NCBI RefSeq assembly: GCF_014836415.1 | Contig: NZ_JACSQY010000009.1 | Coordinates: 62,001 to 126,000, forward strand | Origin: Sporosarcina gallistercoris | GTDB taxonomy: Bacteria > Bacillota > Bacilli > Bacillales_A > Planococcaceae | Length of the DNA stretch: 64,000 nucleotides | Direction: 5' to 3' | Part shown: in pieces, positions 1-9,005 of the stretch | Numbering within the stretch: position 1 is the first letter of the stretch | How the letters are laid out: each line of letters begins with the position of its first letter | The notes under the pieces: generated by a model | Databases searched by the model: none | Seen by the model: the letters and a program-made list of their open reading frames with translations, nothing else | What the model was told of the DNA's origin: nothing | Translations under genes and position numbers: made by a program

Positions 1-1159
1 GGACGAATACGACATCAGCTCCTGCCTTTTGGATTTCCGGCAAGAATTTCTTAACTGAATCTGCCCCATCTTCTACAGTGACCTTCCCTTCAAGAAGCGC
101 GCCATCCCAACGCACGATTCCAGGTGCAACAATTCCGATAACACCGACTTTCAATTTGTGTTTCGCACCTTTGGAATCAGTTACTTCCTTATCCATGACA
201 ATGTACGGATTGTAGCGGTTTTTACCTGTTTTCGCATCGTATACGTTTGCATTAAGAACCGGGAAACCAGACTGATCGATTACTTGGTCCAGATATTCCA
301 GTCCGTAGTTGAACTCGTGGTTTCCTAGAGTCATCGCATCATAGCCAAGTGCTTGCATGGCAGCAAATGCAGGGTGTACTTCACCCTTTTCCAACGGATC
401 CACACTCACTTTATACGTGCCGAGTGGAGTTCCTTGGATTAAATCCCCATTGTCGAACATAAGCGTGTTTTTCGATTCCGCACGTGCTTCATCAACCAAC
501 ACACCTACTTTCGAAAGTCCGTAATCTTCTACCTTCATATCCTGATAGTAGTCATAGTTCACGAGGTTCATGTGAAGATCTGAAGTCCCCATTACACGAA
601 GGGATACTGTCGCTTCGTCAGTCCCTGGGTATTGTTGACTCACTTTTACTAAACGATTTATAATTGCACGCATTTCATTTTTCATTACTGCTTGTTTCGG
701 TTTTGCTGTGCGGTCTGAATATCCTTTCATCAGACCTAAGCCGATGCTTTGCGCCATTTCCGGACGCAACGAAGCCCCGAAGTCACGCTTGTCCTTAAAG
801 CGGTCAAGGAGGGACATCGGATACGTTTGTTCTGTTTTTGCAGCGCGTGCTGAAATGACAAACGCCTGTTCACGTGTCAGTGAACCGTTTGTGTCGAACT
901 TTGTAGTTGAGCGGCCTTGAACCAGACCTGCTTTCACTGCAGCTTCCACATAAGGTGCCAGCTGTTTGTCCACATCTTTGAATGTGAGTGATGCTCCATC
1001 GTGGGTCGGTAAGTTAAGCGCTGTCACAACTTGTTTAACAAACTCCCCACGTGTTGCTTCGTCCGATTTCGCTGCACTTGCTCCTTGAGGTATTACCAAA
1101 CTGCCAAGTGTCAGTAATAGGACAAGAAAACTGAATCCTACTTTTTTCAGCAAAGACAT
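1..1159 (-). CDS. SLH-domain 5'-nucleotidase / 2',3'-cyclic-nucleotide phosphodiesterase (partial, C-terminus off the left edge)
   Basis: I translated this frame by hand; it stays open to base 1, so only the first 386 residues are present. The protein begins with a signal peptide ending near residue 30 (ASA). Two S-layer homology-like segments follow (about 35-80 and 95-160, with the pattern Y-x-x-A-A-V-K-A-G-L), which should anchor it to the cell wall. A calcineurin-like metallophosphatase domain then starts near residue 190: GTSDLHMN, DNGDLIQGTPL and GNHEFNYG are the metal-binding motifs of the UshA/CpdB/YfkN family. Expected role is dephosphorylation of extracellular nucleotides. The start is ATG with AAAGGGAG seven bases upstream; a nearby ATG at 1166 is out of frame. 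The neighbour upstream in transcription is a secreted nuclease, which fits nucleotide salvage, although a terminator separates them. The exact substrate cannot be told from the visible half. Confidence 0.88.
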   Translation of the reverse strand, partial: MSLLKKVGFSFLVLLLTLGSLVIPQGASAAKSDEATRGEFVKQVVTALNLPTHDGASLTFKDVDKQLAPYVEAAVKAGLVQGRSTTKFDTNGSLTREQAFVISARAAKTEQTYPMSLLDRFKDKRDFGASLRPEMAQSIGLGLMKGYSDRTAKPKQAVMKNEMRAIINRLVKVSQQYPGTDEATVSLRVMGTSDLHMNLVNYDYYQDMKVEDYGLSKVGVLVDEARAESKNTLMFDNGDLIQGTPLGTYKVSVDPLEKGEVHPAFAAMQALGYDAMTLGNHEFNYGLEYLDQVIDQSGFPVLNANVYDAKTGKNRYNPYIVMDKEVTDSKGAKHKLKVGVIGIVAPGIVRWDGALLEGKVTVEDGADSVKKFLPEIQKAGADVVFV

Positions 1160-1302
1160 TCTTCATCTCCCTTTCAATTCATAGTTTTCATTCATTTTAA
1201 ACATACCACAGTTTTCAATTAGTTCAAATCTATCAATAAGGTTTAGCGAAACTATTACATTGTATTTACAATTCACTTGTTGTTGAATGGACGCCGGTAA
1301 TG

Positions 1303-1430
1303 GGTCCCGGTATTGAGAAACTTCGCTGAGTGTCCGAGAAACAGCTCGTTGTGTCGGACAACTCTCTTTATCTGATCGAGAATCCACCTTATTTGTCCGA
1401 GAACTTCCTAATCTGATCGACTATGTTAAA
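1303..1430. repeat. Degenerate 21-bp tandem repeat array in the nuclease-nucleotidase gap
   Basis: The 312-base gap between the two surface-enzyme genes holds no gene, but carries six imperfect copies of a unit built on TGWYCGAGAA. The GAGAA-like ends fall at 1319, 1340, 1361, 1382, 1403 and 1423, a spacing of 21, 21, 21, 21 and 20 bases. The clearest copies are at 1331-1340 and 1394-1403 (TGTCCGAGAA) and at 1372-1382 (CTGATCGAGAA). The 1352-1361 copy has TGTCGGACAA, and the outer copies are weaker. The function is unknown. Confidence 0.6.
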
Positions 1431-1456
1431 AGGACGACGCCCGCAAGCGTCGTCCT
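1427..1456 (-). terminator. Rho-independent terminator of the nuclease gene
   Basis: A perfect 10-bp GC-rich stem (AGGACGACGC, six-base loop, GCGTCGTCCT) begins 15 bases beyond the nuclease stop codon. In the minus direction it is followed by TTTTAACA. Confidence 0.85.
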
Positions 1457-1471
1457 CCGCTCAAGACCTAT

Positions 1472-4400
1472 TCAGCTCGCTACACCATGCCACGGCCATC
1501 GAATTCCAGGTTTTGTCAACTTACGACCGAAGCGGTCATAGAACTCAACATTTTCAGCGCTTGCACCGTTCACATAGCTAATCTTCAACACGTTCTCAGC
1601 TCCATAAATACGAAGCGGATTCGTTCCATCCACAACGACATTGCCTTGAACTGTCCACTTCGTATCAACAGTTAGGCCTTTTTCAGTCGGCTTCAAAATG
1701 AGTTTGTTATTCGCAAAGCCCAGTCCGCTAAGAATTGCATACTGACCAGTCAACGTAATCCCATTCGTTACGCGCGAGCGATAATCCATCGTAATGGAAG
1801 ACCCCTTCGCATCGACTGTCAGACTCGGCTTCTTATAATTCAATAAGAAGTAGTACTTGGTAACCGGGACATCTTCCCACTCGAATCCATCCGGATCACT
1901 CTTCGTCTTCAACGCTAGCTGCACAAGCACCGGATCGTGGTCACTTGCTCTGCCCGCCATATCCGTATAATCCGCGTTCACATGCAGCATATCGATTTCA
2001 GCAGCATCTGCCAAATTGTTCGACACGAGTATATGGTCGAGCACTTGAGAATTCCCTTGATATACATACGAATAGCGGTCCGATTCTTCGACTTTATTGA
2101 CAAGATTCGTCATCCGTTCCCCTTCGTGGATCTTCAACGCATCTGTAAACTGGAAGTCATTGAAATCGCCAAGCGATACAATATTCGCATCCGGGTTTTT
2201 CGTCTTCACATCATCAATGAAGTTATACACAAGTTGTGCAATTTGCTTACGCTGGATTTCACTTTTATACACAGGCGGCTGGACTGAACCGAACAATGGC
2301 GTGTCCCCACCTTTGGAATTCCAATGGTTGGCAATGACGATGACATCTTCACCTTGGAATGTGAACTCTGCCGCCAGCGGCTTTCGGCTGCTCTTGAATG
2401 CTTCATTTTCGGGTTCGATCCGTCCTGGGTTGACTGTCAAACTTCCATTTTCATACCCGACTGCTGTAACAGCATCCCCATGCGGTGCACCTGTCTTCAA
2501 TGAAACACGCTCGGGATTGTACAGGAATCCAACTCGGATATTTGCATTCGGCTGCCCTCCGTCTTGGTTATTCACGGGGTCAATATTGACATACTCATAC
2601 TTCACACCGCCTGCATCGACAATCGCTTGAATCAGGCGTTCGTAACTTTGATTGGCTTCAGGATCGCCTGCGTCCGGGCCGTTATTATCTTGAACTTCAG
2701 TCACCCCGACAATATCAGGACTTTGCATATCTACCGCGAAAGCACGCGCTAGTTTCTTCGCCTTATCCGCAGAAGTTGTCTTTGTATTGTTAGAGAAGTT
2801 CTCCAGGTTGTACGAAGCAATCGTCAACTTTTCGGTATCCTTCACAATCGTTGTCGTTTCAGGGACCGCTTTTCCTTTTACAAACTTCGCTTTCATATCA
2901 TCTAACCCAACGTAAATCTTGTAGTTCTGGTAGGAATACCCGACGACTCCAACTGTCGGTCCTTTGAACATATCCCCTGTGGCCACTTCGAAATCGCGTG
3001 CTGGACCATTTGGTTCCATACGGAATTGTACGAGATCTGCATTCGGAGCGTCTTTCTTCAACAAGATGCCGCCGTTTTTCGTTTCTGTCTTACGAGTTTC
3101 CAACACTGTTGCAAGATCACCGTTCTGCTGAGGCGCGACAGCTTTCACATTGCCCACTTCCACGAGCATCGCTTCACGGCTCTCCCAGAAATCGCCTGCA
3201 TATTCAGCTGGATCAAATTTTTTTAACCCTTCACTGAGAATTTTTTCTTTCGGCAGATTGGATTCATCTATAACGAACGGTGTAGGAAGTTCAACATTAC
3301 GATCCACAACTGTCACGACACCTCCGCGATCTTCACGAACGTTGATTTGCGTCGTTTTCAGGTCCGTTTGCTGACGGTCGGAGAATCCATCGATCGCGTA
3401 CTCACTCACTTGTCCAGTGACAGAGACGAAATCGCCTTTCTGTAAATTCCATGCATCGCGTCCACTGTACAGCACAATAGCCTCAGACGTTTTCAAATCA
3501 CCATCCCGCTTGTTATCCGGTGATTGGATATGATAATACGTGGAGCCTTGCAATTCGTATTTGTATGTCACAATCCCTTGCACGCCGTCAACCACTTGGT
3601 TTGCAAATGGTGACTCATGACCCGCTCCTTGAATGTCGTGGATCTGCAGTGCATCCGTGATGGTATAGTCGAACGTTTGAACAGCACTTGCCCGTCCATC
3701 GTCCGTTTTCGCAACGGCTTTCAACTGAACGGTATCCGTGATTTTCAATGGGGTTGCATAGGTTGCGCCATTCTCGATCGGATCCGTTCCGTCCAATGTA
3801 TATAAAATTTCTGCATCGACGGTTCCAGAAGTCAACGTCACATCCACGCTTTCAACGAAGGTCCCGCTTCCCGGGTTCGCTGCTACAGGCTGCACGACTG
3901 ACGCGTCCTCCACAATATCCTTGGATCCCCGTGGAATCACTTGGTAGACATCGTCAAATTGCTGAACGATTCCTGTGATGGAGTCATATGTCATGCCTGA
4001 CTGCAATCCAAGACTGTCGTTTTCATCCCGAACTGTGAATTCAGTTCCATCTGTGGCAATGAAGTTCGCCCAGCCGGGTCCTGCTTCCTTGTCGGATAGT
4101 GTCACATTATTCACTGTGACGAGCTGGGATTCAACCGCTTCCCCGATCGCTGCCCCTGTCACCAGTTTTGCAGTAGGCTCTGTTCCTGTAACTTTTTCAA
4201 CGAGTGTCGCACCGTCCAATTGCAAGAGTCCCCGATAGTCGACAATCTTGCCTGTAACGGTCACTTCATCTCCCACGTTTGCTGCTAAACTCGTTGGACG
4301 CAGCGCAATCCCGCCAGTTTCGTCCTGGATCGAAATGGTGTTTTTCAGTTTCGCAGCGACAATGCCTTTCACTGTAGCGTTTGTTCCAGCTGGCAATGCA

Positions 4401-5062
4401 CGTGCGTCTTTAATGGATACAACGTCTGCTGGTGCTTCAGGCTCTTCCGGGTCTGTTGGATTGGATCCGTCCAGCTCATGCGAACCTAATTTCGAAAACG
4501 TATCTTTAGGATACACTGTCCATTCTTTTGTCAGGTCAAATGCGTCATCAATGACAACGTCGCCTTTTGTAACATTGGAATTTCGAACGAGTGTCACATC
4601 CGTCCCCCAATTGTCACGGGCACCGACTTGTCCAAAAGAATCGATTGCTGCATCGCCCTTTTTTAAGACGATGGCGTCATCGCCGTTAAAATTTGTGACG
4701 CTGCCGATTTCCAAATCCGCCTTAGCTTTCAAGTCAGCGCCTGCTTGGTTATGCACAATAACATACGTTTTTCCGTTTTCCAGCGTACCCGTCAGTTCGA
4801 GTTTGTTCGAAGGTGCAACTACTCCATTCGCGTAGAGTTCTACAGAATAACCACTTAAGTCGATTGAAGCACCCGTCCCATTGTATAGTTCAATCGCTTT
4901 GTTGAAACCGGAGCCTTCCACATACTCGGAAATCAGTAAGTCTGCTGTCTTGACTGTTGCCCCTTCCACTGCGTAAACCGGAACTGCTGGTGCTATCACA
5001 CTTGCTACCAGCGTTGTTGCCATTATTGAATTCAACCATTTCTTCCCCGCTCGACCGTGCAT
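1472..5062 (-). CDS. Secreted multidomain endonuclease/exonuclease/phosphatase-family nuclease
   Basis: This is a 1196-residue exported protein. Residues 1-31 form a signal peptide (cleavage after VYA). A lamin-tail domain (about 40-190, ISEYVEGSGFNKAIELYN) comes next, then one or two OB-fold nucleic-acid-binding segments (about 215-390, GTNATVKGIVAAKL and TVTGKIVDYRGLLQL). A chitobiase/FN3-like beta-sandwich follows (about 395-465, ILYTLDGTDP), then another OB-like region. The catalytic endonuclease/exonuclease/phosphatase domain spans about 795-1100, with ASYNLENF, EVQDNNG, NHWNSKGGD and the terminal SDHDPV motif. This architecture matches the ExeM/NucH/YhcR class of extracellular DNases. 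The C-terminal 90 residues are of unknown type. It likely degrades environmental DNA, and the nucleotidase next door could process the products. I see no SLH repeat or sortase signal, so it may be released. Confidence 0.88.
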   Translation of the reverse strand: MHGRAGKKWLNSIMATTLVASVIAPAVPVYAVEGATVKTADLLISEYVEGSGFNKAIELYNGTGASIDLSGYSVELYANGVVAPSNKLELTGTLENGKTYVIVHNQAGADLKAKADLEIGSVTNFNGDDAIVLKKGDAAIDSFGQVGARDNWGTDVTLVRNSNVTKGDVVIDDAFDLTKEWTVYPKDTFSKLGSHELDGSNPTDPEEPEAPADVVSIKDARALPAGTNATVKGIVAAKLKNTISIQDETGGIALRPTSLAANVGDEVTVTGKIVDYRGLLQLDGATLVEKVTGTEPTAKLVTGAAIGEAVESQLVTVNNVTLSDKEAGPGWANFIATDGTEFTVRDENDSLGLQSGMTYDSITGIVQQFDDVYQVIPRGSKDIVEDASVVQPVAANPGSGTFVESVDVTLTSGTVDAEILYTLDGTDPIENGATYATPLKITDTVQLKAVAKTDDGRASAVQTFDYTITDALQIHDIQGAGHESPFANQVVDGVQGIVTYKYELQGSTYYHIQSPDNKRDGDLKTSEAIVLYSGRDAWNLQKGDFVSVTGQVSEYAIDGFSDRQQTDLKTTQINVREDRGGVVTVVDRNVELPTPFVIDESNLPKEKILSEGLKKFDPAEYAGDFWESREAMLVEVGNVKAVAPQQNGDLATVLETRKTETKNGGILLKKDAPNADLVQFRMEPNGPARDFEVATGDMFKGPTVGVVGYSYQNYKIYVGLDDMKAKFVKGKAVPETTTIVKDTEKLTIASYNLENFSNNTKTTSADKAKKLARAFAVDMQSPDIVGVTEVQDNNGPDAGDPEANQSYERLIQAIVDAGGVKYEYVNIDPVNNQDGGQPNANIRVGFLYNPERVSLKTGAPHGDAVTAVGYENGSLTVNPGRIEPENEAFKSSRKPLAAEFTFQGEDVIVIANHWNSKGGDTPLFGSVQPPVYKSEIQRKQIAQLVYNFIDDVKTKNPDANIVSLGDFNDFQFTDALKIHEGERMTNLVNKVEESDRYSYVYQGNSQVLDHILVSNNLADAAEIDMLHVNADYTDMAGRASDHDPVLVQLALKTKSDPDGFEWEDVPVTKYYFLLNYKKPSLTVDAKGSSITMDYRSRVTNGITLTGQYAILSGLGFANNKLILKPTEKGLTVDTKWTVQGNVVVDGTNPLRIYGAENVLKISYVNGASAENVEFYDRFGRKLTKPGIRWPWHGVAS

Positions 5063-5255
5063 TGCCTCACACTCCTCGTTGGAATGAATCCATTCAATAG
5101 GTGAGTCTCCTCATCTATTTACAGAATTCTAGTTTCAATTCAAGCCTATCATTCCGTTGCAGAAGCGACTATGCGTCTTTGTAGGAATATTCCTAGATTT
5201 CAAGCAGGACCTGCGCTCTATTTTCGGATAGTTCAGTATAGTTATTAAGGCATAG

Positions 5256-5282
5256 AAAAAACAGCCTTATATGCAGACTGTT
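5256..5282 (-). terminator. Terminator of the DUF488 gene
   Basis: In the minus direction AACAGTCT, a short loop and AGGCTGTT form an 8-bp stem with one G-U pair, followed by a run of Ts. It lies about 30 bases past the stop codon. Confidence 0.65.
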
Positions 5283-5310
5283 AGGGAGAAGTTCCATTAT
5301 TGGATCTTTG

Positions 5311-5862
5311 TTATTCTATTCGCGGATACACAACAGTTCGATCATTCTCCACAATCGGCATCGCACCCCACTTTCCAAGTTCATGGGAGACCAACTCGCC
5401 CGTACCATCACTTTTCGGCACAATGTGGATAACATTCCAATCATGAACTGCAAGCCAATTGCTGATGATCAATCGATGACAACGCGCAGGGTGCCGTTCT
5501 GAACAGCAATACGCTGTACGTTTTTCAGAAGCGATTTCAGTCAGCCTCTTCACACCTTCTTGGAAACAGTTCGATAATGTATAATCCGCATAGTTATGAA
5601 AGGACTGATTTTGCCAGCCCTCATTTAGCAAAGGAGAGATAAGTTGCGATGGCTGGCGTCTGCCGCCAAGTTCTTCGATATGTTCATAATCGCTCCCTGC
5701 TTCAGGTAACCATTCAGCCATCTTGTCTTTCGCAAACCAAGGGAACTTTCGGCTGCCTGGGAAAGCCCGTACATCAATGAGTACTTCAATTCCAGCTTGT
5801 TTCAGGAGCTCGATGAATTCTTCTTGTGTGTGCGAATAGTGTCCGATCGTATAGATGTCCAT
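5311..5862 (-). CDS. DUF488 family protein
   Basis: The protein is about 183 residues and matches the DUF488 family. It shows YTIGHYSHTQEEFIELLK at the N-terminus, DVRAFPGSRKFPWF near residue 35-48, EELGGRR near 65, and the cysteine/histidine-rich CCSERHPARCHRLII near 120-135. Biochemical function is not established for the family, whose members are small soluble proteins. I prefer the ATG at 5862 because AAAGGA sits at a proper distance from it; an in-frame ATG nine bases upstream (5871) would overlap the ribosome binding site. It forms a loose run of minus-strand single genes with the NUDIX and GNAT genes. Confidence 0.8.
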   Translation of the reverse strand: MDIYTIGHYSHTQEEFIELLKQAGIEVLIDVRAFPGSRKFPWFAKDKMAEWLPEAGSDYEHIEELGGRRQPSQLISPLLNEGWQNQSFHNYADYTLSNCFQEGVKRLTEIASEKRTAYCCSERHPARCHRLIISNWLAVHDWNVIHIVPKSDGTGELVSHELGKWGAMPIVENDRTVVYPRIE

Positions 5863-5951
5863 TCGTGTCATCCTTTACTGGTGTTTCTTACTCTTGTGCC
5901 CTTGAGACTGGTAGTTGAAACATTGTGTGAAGTCACAGTGAAAGAATCATA

Positions 5952-6416
5952 TTACCGTATAACCGGTAGTTTTGTCCCTTTAGCCCAATCTAGGATAAAC
6001 GATTTCTGTCTCAAATTTATATTCTCCGGTAAATTATGTGACGCAAAGAAACGATGCTCCCTGCTTTCATCGCCTTTTTGCAGCAACTCTCCGGAAATTG
6101 AATGTGCACTAAAAATCACTTGAACACTGTAGACTTGGTCTCCATTGTTGTATTCGGCATAACAATCTTTTCCGGAATAGATTCCAAACAGTTCCAACCG
6201 ATTGACTGACAATCCTGTTTCCTCAAGCGCTTCCCGTTTAGCAGCTTCTTCAAAGGTTTCTCCTAATTCCATGACTCCTCCAGGAATACACCAGCTATCC
6301 TCATCAATGCGGTGTTGCAATAGCAGTTGGTCGTTCTGGACAATCATTACGCCACATCCAACGGTAAAGAGCGTTTCGTGTCCGATCAACTTGCGCATAT
6401 TTTGTATGTATTCCAT
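5952..6416 (-). CDS. NUDIX hydrolase
   Basis: This is a 154-residue protein with a complete Nudix box (GGVMELGETFEEAAKREALEETGL, seen in two parts around residues 46-69). It therefore should hydrolyse a nucleoside diphosphate linked to another group, using divalent metal bound by the REALEE glutamates. The N-terminal stretch MRKLIGHETLFTVGCGVMIV is typical of Bacillus ADP-ribose pyrophosphatase-like or MutT-like members. The substrate cannot be predicted. The start is ATG with AAGGAGGAG eight bases upstream. Confidence 0.88.
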   Translation of the reverse strand: MEYIQNMRKLIGHETLFTVGCGVMIVQNDQLLLQHRIDEDSWCIPGGVMELGETFEEAAKREALEETGLSVNRLELFGIYSGKDCYAEYNNGDQVYSVQVIFSAHSISGELLQKGDESREHRFFASHNLPENINLRQKSFILDWAKGTKLPVIR

Positions 6417-6469
6417 TGGTTCTCCTCCTTAGAGACGATTGCCTGTTCTTGATAATCTGGCTGTCGGCA

Positions 6470-7009
6470 TCATTCACCGTCCACTACATACTCCATCAAC
6501 CAGCAATCCCTATACTCACCTTCGTGCCACTCACGTTCAGGAAGTAATTTCACTTTCCGAAACCCGCATTTCTCATAACAATGAATGGCCCTCCCATTCC
6601 AGGTTTGAGGATCCAACACGATACGACTTGCTTGTTTCTCCTGAATTAGCCGCTTAATCATTAGCTTAACAATCTGGGTACCGATACCTCTATTCCAATA
6701 CTCAGGCTCGCCAATGAATTGATCCATCCCGAAAATAACCTCTTTTAAATCGCTACATCCATAAATCTTTCGTTCCTCTTCACCAATTTCATAAAATTGA
6801 CTATACCCAATCGGTTGGTTCTCATGTAGGATTATGCATCTGGTTTCCTCCGGATTTTCATCAAAAAAGGCAGCTTCCACTTTTGATACAGAAAATGGAT
6901 TGTCTCTTCCTTCATAAAATTGAAGAACTTGCGGATTGGACAACCATCTTGCAAGAATGTATTTGTCTTCCTCCATCAATTCCCGAAGTTCAATTGAATG
7001 TTTTTTCAT
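6470..7009 (-). CDS. GNAT family N-acetyltransferase
   Basis: This is a protein of about 179 residues resembling the AAC(6')/RimJ-type acetyltransferases. It shows LRELMEEDKYILARWL at the N-terminus, then a central PEYWNRGIGTQIVKLMIKRL acetyl-CoA-binding motif A (R-G-I-G-T) and a final CYEKCGFRKV segment. It should transfer an acetyl group from acetyl-CoA to an amine; the acceptor is unknown, and aminoglycoside modification should not be assumed. I choose the ATG at 7009 (tandem ATG at 7012) because AAGGAAAG lies just upstream. The longer in-frame extension to 7105 would overlap the next gene and lacks a ribosome binding site. Confidence 0.85.
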   Translation of the reverse strand: MKKHSIELRELMEEDKYILARWLSNPQVLQFYEGRDNPFSVSKVEAAFFDENPEETRCIILHENQPIGYSQFYEIGEEERKIYGCSDLKEVIFGMDQFIGEPEYWNRGIGTQIVKLMIKRLIQEKQASRIVLDPQTWNGRAIHCYEKCGFRKVKLLPEREWHEGEYRDCWLMEYVVDGE

Positions 7010-7055
7010 CATCTTTCCTTCTTTCCTAGAAATGGACGCATCCATTCTTAAAAAC

Positions 7056-7436
7056 CTAGCCTTCCGATAACAGCAAATAGCTGCGAGTTTCTTCATCCAC
7101 TTCAACTAGTATGTACTCATCGCCTTCATTCGTTGAATACATTATAGAACCTATTGGTAACTTCGAAGCTATACCATCCTGAAACTCTTCTGACATCTGA
7201 GTGTTGTAAAGGATCTCCCCTATACGTTCCTTCTTTGTCAACTCCAACTCTTGAACCCATTCCACACCCGCTTGATAAATTGCTCCATCCCATTGAAGGA
7301 TGTCCGCATCTGGCTCCAGTGTCAACACTTCCTTCGCATCGGGTGGTTTACTAGTTGACGTGGAAATCAGAACAATACCTGGTTCGCAACTTGTTAAGAA
7401 AAACAGGCAAAGAATGATTCCGCACCCTATAATAAT
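7056..7436 (-). CDS. Small lipoprotein of unknown function with an apparent ATT start codon
   Basis: The reading frame from a GTG at 7328 gives only 90 residues and starts in mid-domain. Upstream the same frame stays open and encodes a lipoprotein signal: a hydrophobic stretch ending in the lipobox LTSC, then EPG. No ATG, GTG or TTG precedes that stretch. AAAAGGAG stands five bases before ATT ATT ATA, so initiation at ATT (7436, or 7433 at a spacing of eight) is the best explanation. The mature part holds the motif ILQWDGAIYQAG and ends SYLLLSEG. I do not recognise the family. Alternatives are a start codon destroyed by mutation or a sequencing error. The gene is flanked by the GNAT gene, which begins 46 bases beyond its stop. 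Confidence 0.5.
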   Translation of the reverse strand: MIIGCGIILCLFFLTSCEPGIVLISTSTSKPPDAKEVLTLEPDADILQWDGAIYQAGVEWVQELELTKKERIGEILYNTQMSEEFQDGIASKLPIGSIMYSTNEGDEYILVEVDEETRSYLLLSEG

Positions 7437-7524
7437 GTTCTCTCCTTTTAGTGAGTAGACTACATTTCCCCGTAAACGTTACACAAAAATAGAGTGAAAC
7501 TTAAATTTTGGGGAATCCGATCAC

Positions 7525-8445
7525 TTACGCTTCCTTTTTCAACGTATATCGGCACTTCGGAAAAGCGCTACACCCTACAAATTCGCCAAACTTCCCTTTA
7601 CGTTCAACGAGTTCACGAGTACATCGAGGGCAATATCCTAGGGAACCCACTTGAGATACTGTACGGATCGAGGGATTCAATTCCACAACGGATTCTATTT
7701 TTTCGCTCACACTTTTATTCAGTTTAAAATCAACTTTTGGTTGGTTAGGACGATCAGGTTTCTGCCCGGATTGTTTACTTTTCACAGATTTCAAATGCGC
7801 TGTCTTCACTCTGCGTTTTTGCTTTTTATCTGTGAAGCTCAGTTGTTCAAGTGACACATTGATATCCTTTAGTTCTGCTTCACTCAAAACGATATCCACA
7901 TATTTTTTTATCACATTTTTCAACTTGTTCACCTTGATCACATGCGCAGTCTCAAATGGCTCTTTAAATTTAAGCGTCGCATCGCTTGAAAACGCGATAA
8001 TCGATTGCATCTCCAGTTCTTCAATTTCTAAGTAAGTTTTCAAGGACTGGATGTGACCGAAGTTCTGCCAGATCGGATTGTACATTTTCTCTTTACGTTT
8101 ATAGATCACTTGCGTCCAGTTTTTCTGACGCTCCCTCCCAAAAATCCATCCGCTATAATGCTTCGTCTCAATTACGAAAATCCCGTATGGGGAAGTCACG
8201 ATATGGTCGACTTGTGTATGACCACCCTCCCTATCAGGCACATACATATCTGCAAAAACACGGTATTCGTCACCAAGCTTCGCGAGTCTTCGATTCACTC
8301 TCCACTCGCCAAAAGCTCCTCGAATAGCTGGTCGTTTGACTCGATACAGTACACGCAAAACCAACAAACCAATCAACAAGTAAAATAATGGTGACTTGGT
8401 ATACATCCCTATTCCGATTAAAAAACCATCAAAAAATCCAGTCAT
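7525..8445 (-). CDS. NERD domain protein with C-terminal topoisomerase-type zinc finger
   Basis: This is a 306-residue protein. A transmembrane helix lies near residues 15-33. The NERD (nuclease-related) domain covers about 45-160, with [12 protein letters not shown], the catalytic-type D in QVDHIV and [14 protein letters not shown] (E-x-K pattern). A charged linker follows, then a four-cysteine zinc ribbon at about 270-300 (CPRC...[10 protein letters not shown]), as found at the C-terminus of topoisomerase I. Known members are predicted membrane-associated nucleases or nucleic-acid-binding proteins; the cellular role is unknown. AGAGGGG precedes the ATG. Confidence 0.87.
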   Translation of the reverse strand: MTGFFDGFLIGIGMYTKSPLFYLLIGLLVLRVLYRVKRPAIRGAFGEWRVNRRLAKLGDEYRVFADMYVPDREGGHTQVDHIVTSPYGIFVIETKHYSGWIFGRERQKNWTQVIYKRKEKMYNPIWQNFGHIQSLKTYLEIEELEMQSIIAFSSDATLKFKEPFETAHVIKVNKLKNVIKKYVDIVLSEAELKDINVSLEQLSFTDKKQKRRVKTAHLKSVKSKQSGQKPDRPNQPKVDFKLNKSVSEKIESVVELNPSIRTVSQVGSLGYCPRCTRELVERKGKFGEFVGCSAFPKCRYTLKKEA

Positions 8446-9005
8446 ACAAATCCCCTCTTTCTATTGCCAATTCAAATTTATTCATATTTTTTTATTTTGT
8501 AATCAATTTCCATTACTTCAATCATAAAGATTTTGAAAATAAAGTCCAGACAAATTTTAGGTTATATCTGAGATTTTAGATTTCTTGAGTTATAGAGTTT
8601 TTCATACATAGCCCACTCTCTATTGATGGAACTGTTCTGAACAACTTAGTAGAGTTAGTGGCATTCTGGGCTTTCGTCTTATTATTTTCCGGACTTTATA
8701 TTTCTAACATCAACTAATCTTAAGACAAAAAAAGGAAGCCACTCCACCGAGTAGGCTTCCTTTTTTTATTCGTAAATCACTTAGATATCGTCACTACTTG
8801 GTCCCTAAAACTTTTACTTCTGAATAGGACTTGGTCTTTCCTCCATGTATTTTTAAAACGTTGACTATGTTTACTTACATTCAAGTCATATTGTAAATTG
8901 GAGTTGTATATTTCTTAATAATTCTTACGGCGATAACAATACAAAAGACAGTAACAGCAAGTATGTATGCTCAATGAACTGCCTCAACTCTTATTAATTC
9001 CTAAT
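8446..9005. other. 560-base gap without a convincing gene
   Basis: The gap is AT-rich and holds one strong bidirectional terminator (8727-8767). Just before the terminator, on the plus strand at about 8594-8719, there is an open stretch without an ATG whose end reads as a single hydrophobic helix (VAFWAFVLLFSGLYI). It may be the tail of a decayed membrane gene. No other coding signal is visible. Confidence 0.45.
8727..8767. terminator. Strong bidirectional Rho-independent terminator
   Basis: A run of seven As, the stem GGAAGCC, a 13-base loop, GGCTTCC and seven Ts form a hairpin that works in either direction. On the minus strand it is the first terminator after the long dipeptide/asparaginase operon, which ends at 9006. 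Confidence 0.85.

Noticed and set aside
2097..2630. Open plus-strand frame of 177 codons inside the secreted nuclease gene
   Set aside because: It is antisense to a well-supported 1196-residue protein, has no ribosome binding site and no domain-like sequence.
8594..8719. Plus-strand stretch ending in a hydrophobic helix just before a terminator
   Set aside because: It has no ATG or ribosome binding site and only about 40 codons. At best it is the tail of a decayed gene, so I describe it only in the gap entry.
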